The notes beneath the pieces were generated by a model. It was not told where the DNA came from. It made no database searches and saw only the letters and a program-made list of their open reading frames with translations. From the NCBI GenBank assembly GCA_003531155.1, contig DQHR01000041.1:37810-53001 (forward strand): a DNA stretch of 15,192 bases, given 5' to 3'. The DNA is from Bacteroidales bacterium. GTDB lineage: Bacteria > Bacteroidota > Bacteroidia > Bacteroidales > Tenuifilaceae. This document shows, piece by piece, positions 7,757 through 15,192 of the stretch. The translations under genes and the position numbers were made by a program. Positions within the stretch are counted from its first letter, which is position 1; every line of letters begins with the position of its first letter.

Positions 7757-10700
7757 ATGAAAAAGTTTACAAAATTCATCACCAATGTTTTGATAATGAT
7801 GGTCCTTTTTGTCATCGCTTCATCAAACAATGCATTTGGACAGCTTACAGTAAAGATTTTATATAACACAGTTGAGGTTGATCCCGTTAATGGATGTCAG
7901 GGTTCTACAACTGCACTAAATTCTGATATAACTGGAGGATCTGGAGATTATGCTTATACATGGAATTGTGTGCCTGCAAATCCTTTCTTTGTACCTTCTG
8001 ATGATGCAGCTTTTTTCCTTGCCTCATCAGCAGCTGGAACATTTACTGTTTCGCTTGATGTTTTAGATAATATTTCGGGATTTACTGGCTCGAAAAGCAT
8101 TACTGTTATTGTTAATCCTAGGCCGTTGGCTACTATTGTTGCGAATGGGGCAACAACTTTTTGTCAAGGAAACTCTGTTGAGCTTGAAGAAACAAATGGA
8201 CAAATAGGAGTAGATTATAAATGGTTGAAAGGAGGTGTCGAAATACCTGGGGCAATAAGTAATAAATATTTAGCAAGTCAAACAGGTTTCTATGTTGCCA
8301 AAGTTATTTATACTGCTACAGGATGCTTTAAGAACTCTAATCAAATATCTGTTACCGTTAACCCAAATGCAACAATCAACTTAACCTCTGCTGCGGGGAC
8401 TGATGCTCAAACTAAATGTATTAATAATGCCATTGATGATATTACTTACGCAATTGGAGGTGGAGGTACAGGTGCTTCTGTTGTAGGCCTTCCAGCAGGA
8501 GTTAGCGGTTCATACGCTGCTGGTGTATTTACTATTACTGGCACACCAACCGTTGCAGGAACATTTAACTACACAGTAACAACTTCTGGAACATGTTCTC
8601 AAACATCTGCTAACGGATCAATAATTGTTAATCCTGATGCAACAATCTCTTTAACTTCTGCTGTCGGAACAACGAACCAAACTAAGTGTATTAATACAGC
8701 GATTGACAATATTACATACGCAATAGGAGGAAGTGGAACAGGGGCTAATGTAGTTGGATTACCAGCTGGTGTTAATGGTTCTTATGCTGCTGGAGTTTTT
8801 ACAATAAGCGGCTCTCCATCAGTTAGCGGTACATTTAACTATACTGTAACAACTACAGGACCTTGTGTTCAGGCAACTGCTGTTGGTACTATAAATGTTA
8901 ATCCAAATTCTACAATTAGTCTTACATCAGCTCCGGGAACTGATAACCAAACAAAATGTATAAATAATCCAATTGATGATATAACCTATGCAGTTGGGGG
9001 AAGTGGAACAGGAGCTTCTGTTGTGGGTTTGCCTGCTGGAGTTACAGGTTCTTTTGCAGGGGGAGTTTATACTATTAGTGGTTCTCCTTCAGCTAGTGGT
9101 ACATTTAACTATACTGTAACAACCACGGGTCCGTGCGTACAGGCAACTGCAATGGGTACTATCATAGTAACTCCAGATGCAACAATTAATCGTACTTCTG
9201 CAGTTGGTACCGATGCTCAAACTCTATGTATTAATACTGCGATAACAAATATTACGTACTCGGTTGGAGGTAGCGGAACTGGCGCAACGGTATTAGGACT
9301 TCCTGCTGGCGTTACAGGAGCTTTTGCAACAGGGATATTTACCATTAGCGGAACACCAACAGTTAGCGGAACTTTTAATTACACTGTAACCACAACAGGT
9401 CCTTGCGGTCAAGCCATTGCTAATGGAACAATTAGTGTAAATCCTGATGCAACAATCTCACGTACATCTGCGGCAGGTACCGATGCTCAAGTTATATGCA
9501 TTAATACTCCCATTGCTAACATTACATATTCAGTTGGAGGAAGTGGAACAGGTGCAACAGTAGTTGGTCTACCTGCTGGTGTGACTGGATCATTTGCCGG
9601 AGGAATTTATACAATTAGCGGAACCCCTTCAGTAAGCGGTACATTTAACTATACCGTAACAACAACTGGGCCATGTGTGCAGGCAACAGCAACAGGAAGC
9701 ATAACTGTTACGCCAAATGCTACAATTAACAGAACCTCTGCTGCAGGAACGGATGCTCAAGTTTTATGTATTAATACCCCTTTAACCAATATAACGTATT
9801 CAATTGGCGTTGGGGGAACTGGGGCAACGGTTTCTGGTCTTCCAGCGGGGGTCAGTGGCTCATATGCTGGAGGTGTATTTACAATAAGTGGTTCGCCAAC
9901 AGCCAGTGGCACCTTTAACTATACTGTAACTACAACAGGGCCATGTATTCAAGCTTCTGCATTAGGAACAATTACTGTTAATCCTGACGCTACAATAAAT
10001 AGAACATCTGCTGTCGGAACGGATGCTCAGTCCATCTGTATTAACACACCAATAGTTAATATTACCTATTCAGTGGGTGGTAGTGGAACAGGGGCAAGCG
10101 TTGTTGGACTTCCAGCAGGGGTAACAGGTAGTTTTGCCGCAGGAGTTTTTACAATCAACGGCACGCCAACAGCTAGCGGCACGTTTAACTATACGGTAAC
10201 AACAACCGGTCCCTGTGCTCAAGCTACTGCAATTGGCAGTATAAATGTAACACCAAATGCAACGATTACTCTTACTTCTGCTGCTGGCACCAATGCTCAA
10301 GTTGTTTGTATTAATGCTCCGATCACAAATATTACATATTCAATAGGTGGCGGAGGTTCAGGTGCGACCGTTTCTGGATTACCTGCAGGTGTTTCTGGGG
10401 CATTTGCTGCTGGAATATTTACCATTAGCGGAACTCCAACAGCCAGCGGTACATTTAACTATACAATAAATACAACAGGCTCTTGTGTTCAGACAAATAC
10501 AACAGGTAGTATTACCGTTAATCCTGACGCTACAATAAATAGAACATCTGCCGTTGGAACTGATGCTCAATCAATTTGTGTTAATACACTTTTAACTAAT
10601 ATTACGTATTCTGTAGGTGGAAGTGGTACTGGTGCAACTGTATCAGGATTACCTGCAGGCGTAACAGGCTCTTATGCTGGAGGTATTTTTACTATTAGTG

Positions 10701-13700
10701 GAACGCCAACAGTTGCAGGGACATTTAACTACACTGTAACAACAACTGGTCCTTGTACTCAAGCTACAGCAGTAGGTGTAATAACTGTAAATCCAAATGC
10801 AACAATCACAAGAACATCTGCTGCGGCAACGACAAATCAAACAGTTTGTATAAATACTCCAATTGTAAATATAACATATTCTGTAACTGGAGGAGGAACA
10901 GGTGCTGGAGTTGTTGGCCTGCCTGCTGGAGTAACCGGTAGTTTTGCTGCAGGTGTTTTTACAATTAGTGGTACTCCAACCGCTAGTGGAGTTTTTAATT
11001 ATACTGTGACTACAACTGGAACATGTACTCAAGCAACCGCAACGGGTAGTATTACTGTTAGAGCAAATTCTACTATATCGTTAACTTCAGCAGTAGGCAC
11101 TGATGCTCAAATGAAGTGTTTAAACATACCAATAACCAATATTACTTATGCAGTTGGAGGAAGCGGAACAGGCGCGGGAGTTGTTGGTTTGCCTGCTGGA
11201 GTAACAGGTAGTTTTGCAGCAGGAGTTTTTACTATCTCTGGAACACCCACTGTAAGTGGTACATTTAACTATACTGTAACAACCACGGGACCATGTGTTC
11301 AAGCAGTTGCAAATGGTTCTATTGTTGTTAATAATTTACCAATTGTAACATTTGGAGGTGTCCTTGCAACTCAGTGTGCAACATCGACCACCTATGCCTT
11401 AACAGGTGGTACACCAGTTGGAGGAACTTATAGCGGAGCTGGAGTAACTGGAACAAACTTTGATGCTTCTGTTGCTGGTCCTGGCATACATATAATTACT
11501 TATATGTATTCCGATATTAATGGTTGTAGCGGTTCTGCTACCAATACAATAAATGTAAATTCTGTAATTGGTAATAATACAATATCATCCGCAAAAACCT
11601 CAATTTGCTATAATTCAATCCCCGTTCAGTTTACAGGAACAACACCAACTGGTGGAAATGGAACATACACTTATCAGTGGCAAAGTAGTACTGCTGGTGC
11701 AGGAGGTCCATTTGCTGATATTTTAGGAGAAACTTCGATAGATTATTTACCAACTACTCCTATTACTGTTGATACTTGGTATCGTAGAGTTGTAAGTTCT
11801 CTTCCATGTTCAGACTTTAATAGCAATGTGATACAAATAACTGTTGGCCCCGCATTTACGGTTACAACAACCTTTACTACACCTAAATGTGTGGGAGATG
11901 CAGATGGAACTGCCACTGCAAACCCTGTTGGAGGTACTCCTGCTCCAGGCGGCATATATACTTACAGTTGGAACACTATTCCAGTTCAGACCACAAAAAC
12001 AGCTACTGGATTAATTGCTGGAATGTATACAGTAACAGTTACTGATAATATTGGGTGTATAATTACTGATAATGTAACAGTAACTGATCCAACTCCTGTT
12101 ACACTTGGTGCTATAACAATAACAGATATTGTTGGATGTTTTGGAGACACGAATGGATCTATAGAAACCCAAGCGTCAGGTGGAACGTCTCCATATAAAT
12201 ACGATCTTTATAATAACGGAGTATTTGTAACCACTCAAACATTGGGCACAGGAACCCCTGTAACCTTTGGCGGACTGGGTGCTGGCACACAATATGAAAT
12301 TCGAGTAACTGATGCAAATGGATGCGGTCCAGTATTATCTGGATTATTAACAATAACCCAACCAAATCAATTATCTATTACAGATGTTCAGACAACTGAA
12401 ATAACTTGTAATGGTTATAATGATGGTGTGATAACAATTACTGCAATAGGAGGAACTGCTCCATATCAATACTCAATAAATGGCTCTGGGGGTCCATTCC
12501 AAGCACTCAATACTTTTAATGTGGGAGAAGGTGGTTATGATATTTATGTTGTTGATGCTAACTTATGTGAAGCCACATGGCCAATTCAAATTCAATTTGT
12601 AAACCCAGCCAAGATTAATTTTAACTATCAGGTTTCGCAAATTACAACATGTAATGGAGACAATTCTGGGAAAATAGAAATTAGTAGTGTAACTGGCGGC
12701 TCGGGAAGTGGGTATGAATATTCGATTCTTGAACCACCGTTATGGGGATCCAACCCTCTATTTGAGAATTTGCTTGGAGGAGCAGCAAATCCTTACTATG
12801 TTAGGGTGAAAGATTCCAAAGGCTGTATTGAGACAGCAAATAATGGGAATCCTATTATTATTAACCAACCTAGTGCCATTACAATTACTCTTGGTGCGAT
12901 TAATAATGTTACGGGGTGTTGGTACAGTACTAATGGAAGTATTCGTATTAATAGTGCAGGAGGTGGTACAGGATCTAAACAAGCATCTCTTGATCAAATA
13001 ACTTGGCATAATATTCCTTACACTTTCACAGGTTTAGGCGTAAATAATTATACTGTATATGTAAAGGATGCAAATAACTGTATTGTCACTCAAAACGTTT
13101 CAATAACTGGACCTACTCCAATTACATTAGTGGCTCCAGCAACAACAGTCCCAGTAACATGTACCAATTCTAATTATGGTGAGATTCATGCTACTGCAAC
13201 AGGTGGTACAGGAACTCTTACATATTCAATTGATGGTGGAGCTTATCAAGCTACAGGTGATTTTACAGGCTTAACAGGAGGAGATCATACTCTTAATGTC
13301 ATAGATGATAATAGTTGTATATTAACTGAAACAATTAACGTTCCTGAACCACCAGAGATCGTGTTTACTTCGCCTAGTAAAATTGATATTACATGTTTTG
13401 GATTAGCAGATGGTGAAATACACGCTGCTGCAACGGGAGGAACCGGAGCGTTAACTTATACATTGCTCCCTGGAGGAGTTATAACTAACGCTACAGGTGA
13501 TTTTACTGGCTTATCGGCAGGAACATATAGTGTTTTAGCCACTGATTCAAAGGGTTGTAACAATACTTCCTCTGATTTTACAATTATTGAACCAACACTA
13601 TTTACTTTTGGTTCGGCTACAAGTACGCCATTGAATTGTAATGGCGATAACTCAACAGTTACTCTTGTTGCAAGTGGAGGAACCAATCCAATAAGCTATA

Positions 13701-15192
13701 CATTAACTGATGGTGGTGTATATAGTGAAACAAATGCCTTTGGTAACTTTACTGTGCCAGCAGGTACCTATAATTATACAATTACTGATGCAAATACATG
13801 TAATACATTTATAGGTTCAATTATTATAACTCAGCCAGATCCAATTGTTATTAGCGTACCTGTGATAACGCAAATGACTGCTCCTGCTGCCAACGATGGT
13901 AAAATAAAATTATCTGCAACAGGAGGTACAGGTCTACTAACCTTTACGCTTAATCCTGGAGGAGCTGTATTAACTGCGGCATCTGGAGTAGATGTTGAAT
14001 TTACTGGCCTTGCCGCTGGTATTTATTCAGTAGATGTTACCGATGAAAATGGATGTAGCCAAACTGTAAGCGATCTCATAATAGGATTACTTGATTTAAT
14101 ACTTACTCCAACGCATATTACATGTAATGGTAGCAATGATGGGGAGATTGTGCTTACAATTAATAGCGGAACGGCACCATATACCATTACATGGACCGGT
14201 CCTGGAGGCCCGTTGCCTGCTTTCAACGACATGTTGACTATCTCAGGCTTAAGCGCTGGTTTATATACTGTTAATGTTACAGATGCGATAGGAGTCACTG
14301 GAACAGCATCTACTACAATCAATGAACCAACATTACTTACTGCAACATTTGTAAATGTTCAAGATAAGCTTTGCTTTAGCGATGCCAATGGATCTGTTAT
14401 TTTTGATATTGTTGGAGGTACTGCACCTTACACAATTTCTTGGACAGAGGGAAGCACACCCAGAACAGAAGTAGTTAACACAGCACCATTTATTGCGACA
14501 AACGTTGCTCCAGGAACTTACGATTTCACTATTGCTGATGTGAGTACTTGTAGTTCTGTTCTTATCTCGAATATTACTTTAGCTGATCCTCAACAGCTGA
14601 ATATAACTAATATTGATGGAGTAGATTTAAAATGTAATGGAGATGGGGATGGTTCGATAACAGTCACTGCAGTTGGAGGAACAGCTCCTTTTAACTACGA
14701 AATAGTTGGCCCAATCAATATGTCTGTTCCTGATGGAATATTTGACAACCTTTTACCCGGTGATTATACTGTTTCTTTAACTGACGCGAATGGTTGTATT
14801 TCTTCGTCTGACGTTCCACTCACAATATCGCTTGTTGAGCCTACAGCATTGTCTGTTACAATCCTAACACCAGCACCTCTTACGTGTCCTAATGTTCCTG
14901 ACGGGTATGTTCGGTTACAAGTTAGCGGGGGAACACCTGATTACACATTCTTATGGTCAAATGGACAAAGTACAGCCGATTTGGAGAATATACTAAGTGG
15001 TAATTATTCGGTTTTAATAACTGATGCCAATGGATGTACTGTTAATCGAAATGTAACTGTAGCAGGGCCTTCAATGTTTGTAATTACCGATACAACTATA
15101 ACCCAAGCTAAGTGTTCTCAGTTACTTGAATCAGGAAATGATGTTGGAAGCATCAAAATAGAGTCAGTTGTTGGAGGAACCGCTCCATTTAC
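7757..15192 (+). CDS. Giant secreted repeat adhesin: Ig/PKD, He_PIG-like and SprB-type repeats (3' end outside window)
   Basis: The frame starting at ATG 7757 stays open to the window end: 2,478 complete codons and no stop. The signal peptide (residues 1-28, MKKFTKFI then a hydrophobic core and NNAFG) is probably cut before Gln29. Order of modules: a PKD-like module with Cys47 (about 30-118); an Ig-like module with Cys136, Trp156 and Cys190 (about 119-201); 11 tandem 90-residue repeats (202-1191); a module with TGGTPVGGTYSGAGVTG (about 1192-1265); an Ig-like module with YTYQWQSS (about 1266-1365); then SprB-type repeats to the end. This is the pattern of very large Bacteroidota surface proteins such as the gliding adhesin SprB, which the type IX system exports, but the C-terminal sorting domain is not in view and gliding is not shown. 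The chain is rich in Thr, Gly, Ser and Ala and poor in Lys and Arg. Adhesion, fibre or matrix roles are all possible. It probably shares an operon with the small secreted protein upstream. Confidence 0.92.
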   Translation, partial: MKKFTKFITNVLIMMVLFVIASSNNAFGQLTVKILYNTVEVDPVNGCQGSTTALNSDITGGSGDYAYTWNCVPANPFFVPSDDAAFFLASSAAGTFTVSLDVLDNISGFTGSKSITVIVNPRPLATIVANGATTFCQGNSVELEETNGQIGVDYKWLKGGVEIPGAISNKYLASQTGFYVAKVIYTATGCFKNSNQISVTVNPNATINLTSAAGTDAQTKCINNAIDDITYAIGGGGTGASVVGLPAGVSGSYAAGVFTITGTPTVAGTFNYTVTTSGTCSQTSANGSIIVNPDATISLTSAVGTTNQTKCINTAIDNITYAIGGSGTGANVVGLPAGVNGSYAAGVFTISGSPSVSGTFNYTVTTTGPCVQATAVGTINVNPNSTISLTSAPGTDNQTKCINNPIDDITYAVGGSGTGASVVGLPAGVTGSFAGGVYTISGSPSASGTFNYTVTTTGPCVQATAMGTIIVTPDATINRTSAVGTDAQTLCINTAITNITYSVGGSGTGATVLGLPAGVTGAFATGIFTISGTPTVSGTFNYTVTTTGPCGQAIANGTISVNPDATISRTSAAGTDAQVICINTPIANITYSVGGSGTGATVVGLPAGVTGSFAGGIYTISGTPSVSGTFNYTVTTTGPCVQATATGSITVTPNATINRTSAAGTDAQVLCINTPLTNITYSIGVGGTGATVSGLPAGVSGSYAGGVFTISGSPTASGTFNYTVTTTGPCIQASALGTITVNPDATINRTSAVGTDAQSICINTPIVNITYSVGGSGTGASVVGLPAGVTGSFAAGVFTINGTPTASGTFNYTVTTTGPCAQATAIGSINVTPNATITLTSAAGTNAQVVCINAPITNITYSIGGGGSGATVSGLPAGVSGAFAAGIFTISGTPTASGTFNYTINTTGSCVQTNTTGSITVNPDATINRTSAVGTDAQSICVNTLLTNITYSVGGSGTGATVSGLPAGVTGSYAGGIFTISGTPTVAGTFNYTVTTTGPCTQATAVGVITVNPNATITRTSAAATTNQTVCINTPIVNITYSVTGGGTGAGVVGLPAGVTGSFAAGVFTISGTPTASGVFNYTVTTTGTCTQATATGSITVRANSTISLTSAVGTDAQMKCLNIPITNITYAVGGSGTGAGVVGLPAGVTGSFAAGVFTISGTPTVSGTFNYTVTTTGPCVQAVANGSIVVNNLPIVTFGGVLATQCATSTTYALTGGTPVGGTYSGAGVTGTNFDASVAGPGIHIITYMYSDINGCSGSATNTINVNSVIGNNTISSAKTSICYNSIPVQFTGTTPTGGNGTYTYQWQSSTAGAGGPFADILGETSIDYLPTTPITVDTWYRRVVSSLPCSDFNSNVIQITVGPAFTVTTTFTTPKCVGDADGTATANPVGGTPAPGGIYTYSWNTIPVQTTKTATGLIAGMYTVTVTDNIGCIITDNVTVTDPTPVTLGAITITDIVGCFGDTNGSIETQASGGTSPYKYDLYNNGVFVTTQTLGTGTPVTFGGLGAGTQYEIRVTDANGCGPVLSGLLTITQPNQLSITDVQTTEITCNGYNDGVITITAIGGTAPYQYSINGSGGPFQALNTFNVGEGGYDIYVVDANLCEATWPIQIQFVNPAKINFNYQVSQITTCNGDNSGKIEISSVTGGSGSGYEYSILEPPLWGSNPLFENLLGGAANPYYVRVKDSKGCIETANNGNPIIINQPSAITITLGAINNVTGCWYSTNGSIRINSAGGGTGSKQASLDQITWHNIPYTFTGLGVNNYTVYVKDANNCIVTQNVSITGPTPITLVAPATTVPVTCTNSNYGEIHATATGGTGTLTYSIDGGAYQATGDFTGLTGGDHTLNVIDDNSCILTETINVPEPPEIVFTSPSKIDITCFGLADGEIHAAATGGTGALTYTLLPGGVITNATGDFTGLSAGTYSVLATDSKGCNNTSSDFTIIEPTLFTFGSATSTPLNCNGDNSTVTLVASGGTNPISYTLTDGGVYSETNAFGNFTVPAGTYNYTITDANTCNTFIGSIIITQPDPIVISVPVITQMTAPAANDGKIKLSATGGTGLLTFTLNPGGAVLTAASGVDVEFTGLAAGIYSVDVTDENGCSQTVSDLIIGLLDLILTPTHITCNGSNDGEIVLTINSGTAPYTITWTGPGGPLPAFNDMLTISGLSAGLYTVNVTDAIGVTGTASTTINEPTLLTATFVNVQDKLCFSDANGSVIFDIVGGTAPYTISWTEGSTPRTEVVNTAPFIATNVAPGTYDFTIADVSTCSSVLISNITLADPQQLNITNIDGVDLKCNGDGDGSITVTAVGGTAPFNYEIVGPINMSVPDGIFDNLLPGDYTVSLTDANGCISSSDVPLTISLVEPTALSVTILTPAPLTCPNVPDGYVRLQVSGGTPDYTFLWSNGQSTADLENILSGNYSVLITDANGCTVNRNVTVAGPSMFVITDTTITQAKCSQLLESGNDVGSIKIESVVGGTAPF
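8360..11329 (+). repeat. Eleven tandem 270-bp repeats (90-residue He_PIG-like Ig repeat)
   Basis: Copies begin at 8360, 8630, 8900, 9170, 9440, 9710, 9980, 10250, 10520, 10790 and 11060. All are exactly 270 bp, in frame and without indels. Each encodes a unit of the form NPxATI..TSA.GT.AQ..C.N, then ITY, GLPAGVTGSFA, G.FTISGTPT, SGTFNYTVTTTG and C.QA. The LPAGV...G...ISGTPT..GTF.YTV pattern is that of putative Ig (He_PIG/cadherin-like) domains. Each copy has two cysteines, at unit positions 20 and 79, possibly a disulfide. Copies differ mostly at synonymous and surface positions, so protein sequence is held under constraint. The TATAACTATAC-type core around FNYTVT is best conserved in DNA. 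Confidence 0.97.
11855..15192 (+). repeat. SprB-type repeat array, 13 complete units and one cut by the window end
   Basis: Units of about 75-90 residues share the plan I.C.G..DG.I...A.GGT.PY.YS, then F.GL.AG.Y.V.VTDANGC and a closing I.EP or I.QP. This is the SprB repeat pattern of Bacteroidota surface proteins. Examples are ITCNGYNDGVITITAIGGT (from about 12402) and LKCNGDGDGSITVTAVGGT (from about 14629). Unlike the 270-bp array before it, units vary in length and are strongly diverged, so the array is old or under weak homogenisation. Most units carry one Cys near the start and one near the end; the exceptions are units 9 and 10. The last unit starts near 15075 and is incomplete. Confidence 0.85.

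Noticed and set aside
10753..10941. Forward Cys/Asn/Ser-rich 62-residue frame inside the array
   Set aside because: It is an alternate frame of copies 9-10 of the giant gene, with no start context or family resemblance.
10649..11032. Cys- and Ser-rich reverse-strand frames within the repeat array (also 10070-10570 and 11120-11302)
   Set aside because: They are antisense shadows: Thr/Ala codons such as ACA and GCA read as Cys- and Ser-rich on the other strand, and they recur with the 270-bp period.
8360..11329. Regular repeats considered as a CRISPR array
   Set aside because: The 270-bp units are contiguous, coding and in frame, with no repeat-spacer alternation.

Overview
The window is AT-rich DNA from a member of the Bacteroidota. 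Four things point there: SprB-type and Ig-like repeats in a giant secreted protein, Sec signal peptides ending in a Gly-Gln junction, a plausible TAnnTTTG-type promoter, and the gene pairing asnS-rpoN. The exact order cannot be told from this stretch. All real genes are on the + strand.

Region 1 (1-3005) is the tail of a RiPP (lanthipeptide or thiopeptide-like) biosynthetic operon. It holds a LanB-type dehydratase split at its domain boundary into two proteins: a glutamylation-domain protein whose start lies left of the window, and a separate elimination-domain protein 30 bp downstream. A strong rho-independent terminator closes the operon. No precursor peptide, cyclase or transporter is visible, so any such genes must lie to the left.

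Region 2 (about 3070-6640) is a compact housekeeping operon: asnS (asparaginyl-tRNA synthetase), rpoN (sigma-54) and a multi-pass membrane protein that looks like a degenerate PAP2 phosphatase. The gaps are 14 and 3 bp.

Region 3 (6641-7172) is a 532-bp AT-rich intergenic region. It has a candidate promoter and a two-part stem-loop just before the next start codon.

Region 4 (7173-15192) encodes a small secreted protein and then, 23 bp on, a giant secreted protein that runs off the right edge: at least 2,478 codons from the ATG at 7757 with no stop. After a signal peptide and two PKD/Ig-like modules, the giant protein has 11 tandem copies of a 90-residue He_PIG-like Ig repeat. Every copy is exactly 270 bp, so the array fills 8360-11329 with no indel. 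Two more Ig-like modules follow, then 13 complete SprB-type repeats and one cut by the window end. This is the architecture of a very large surface adhesin or fibre, probably exported by the type IX secretion system, but the C-terminal sorting domain that would prove it is outside the window. The repeat array keeps a readable history: outer copies (1-3, 11) differ from inner copies (4-10), and copies 5-9 show a two-unit alternation.
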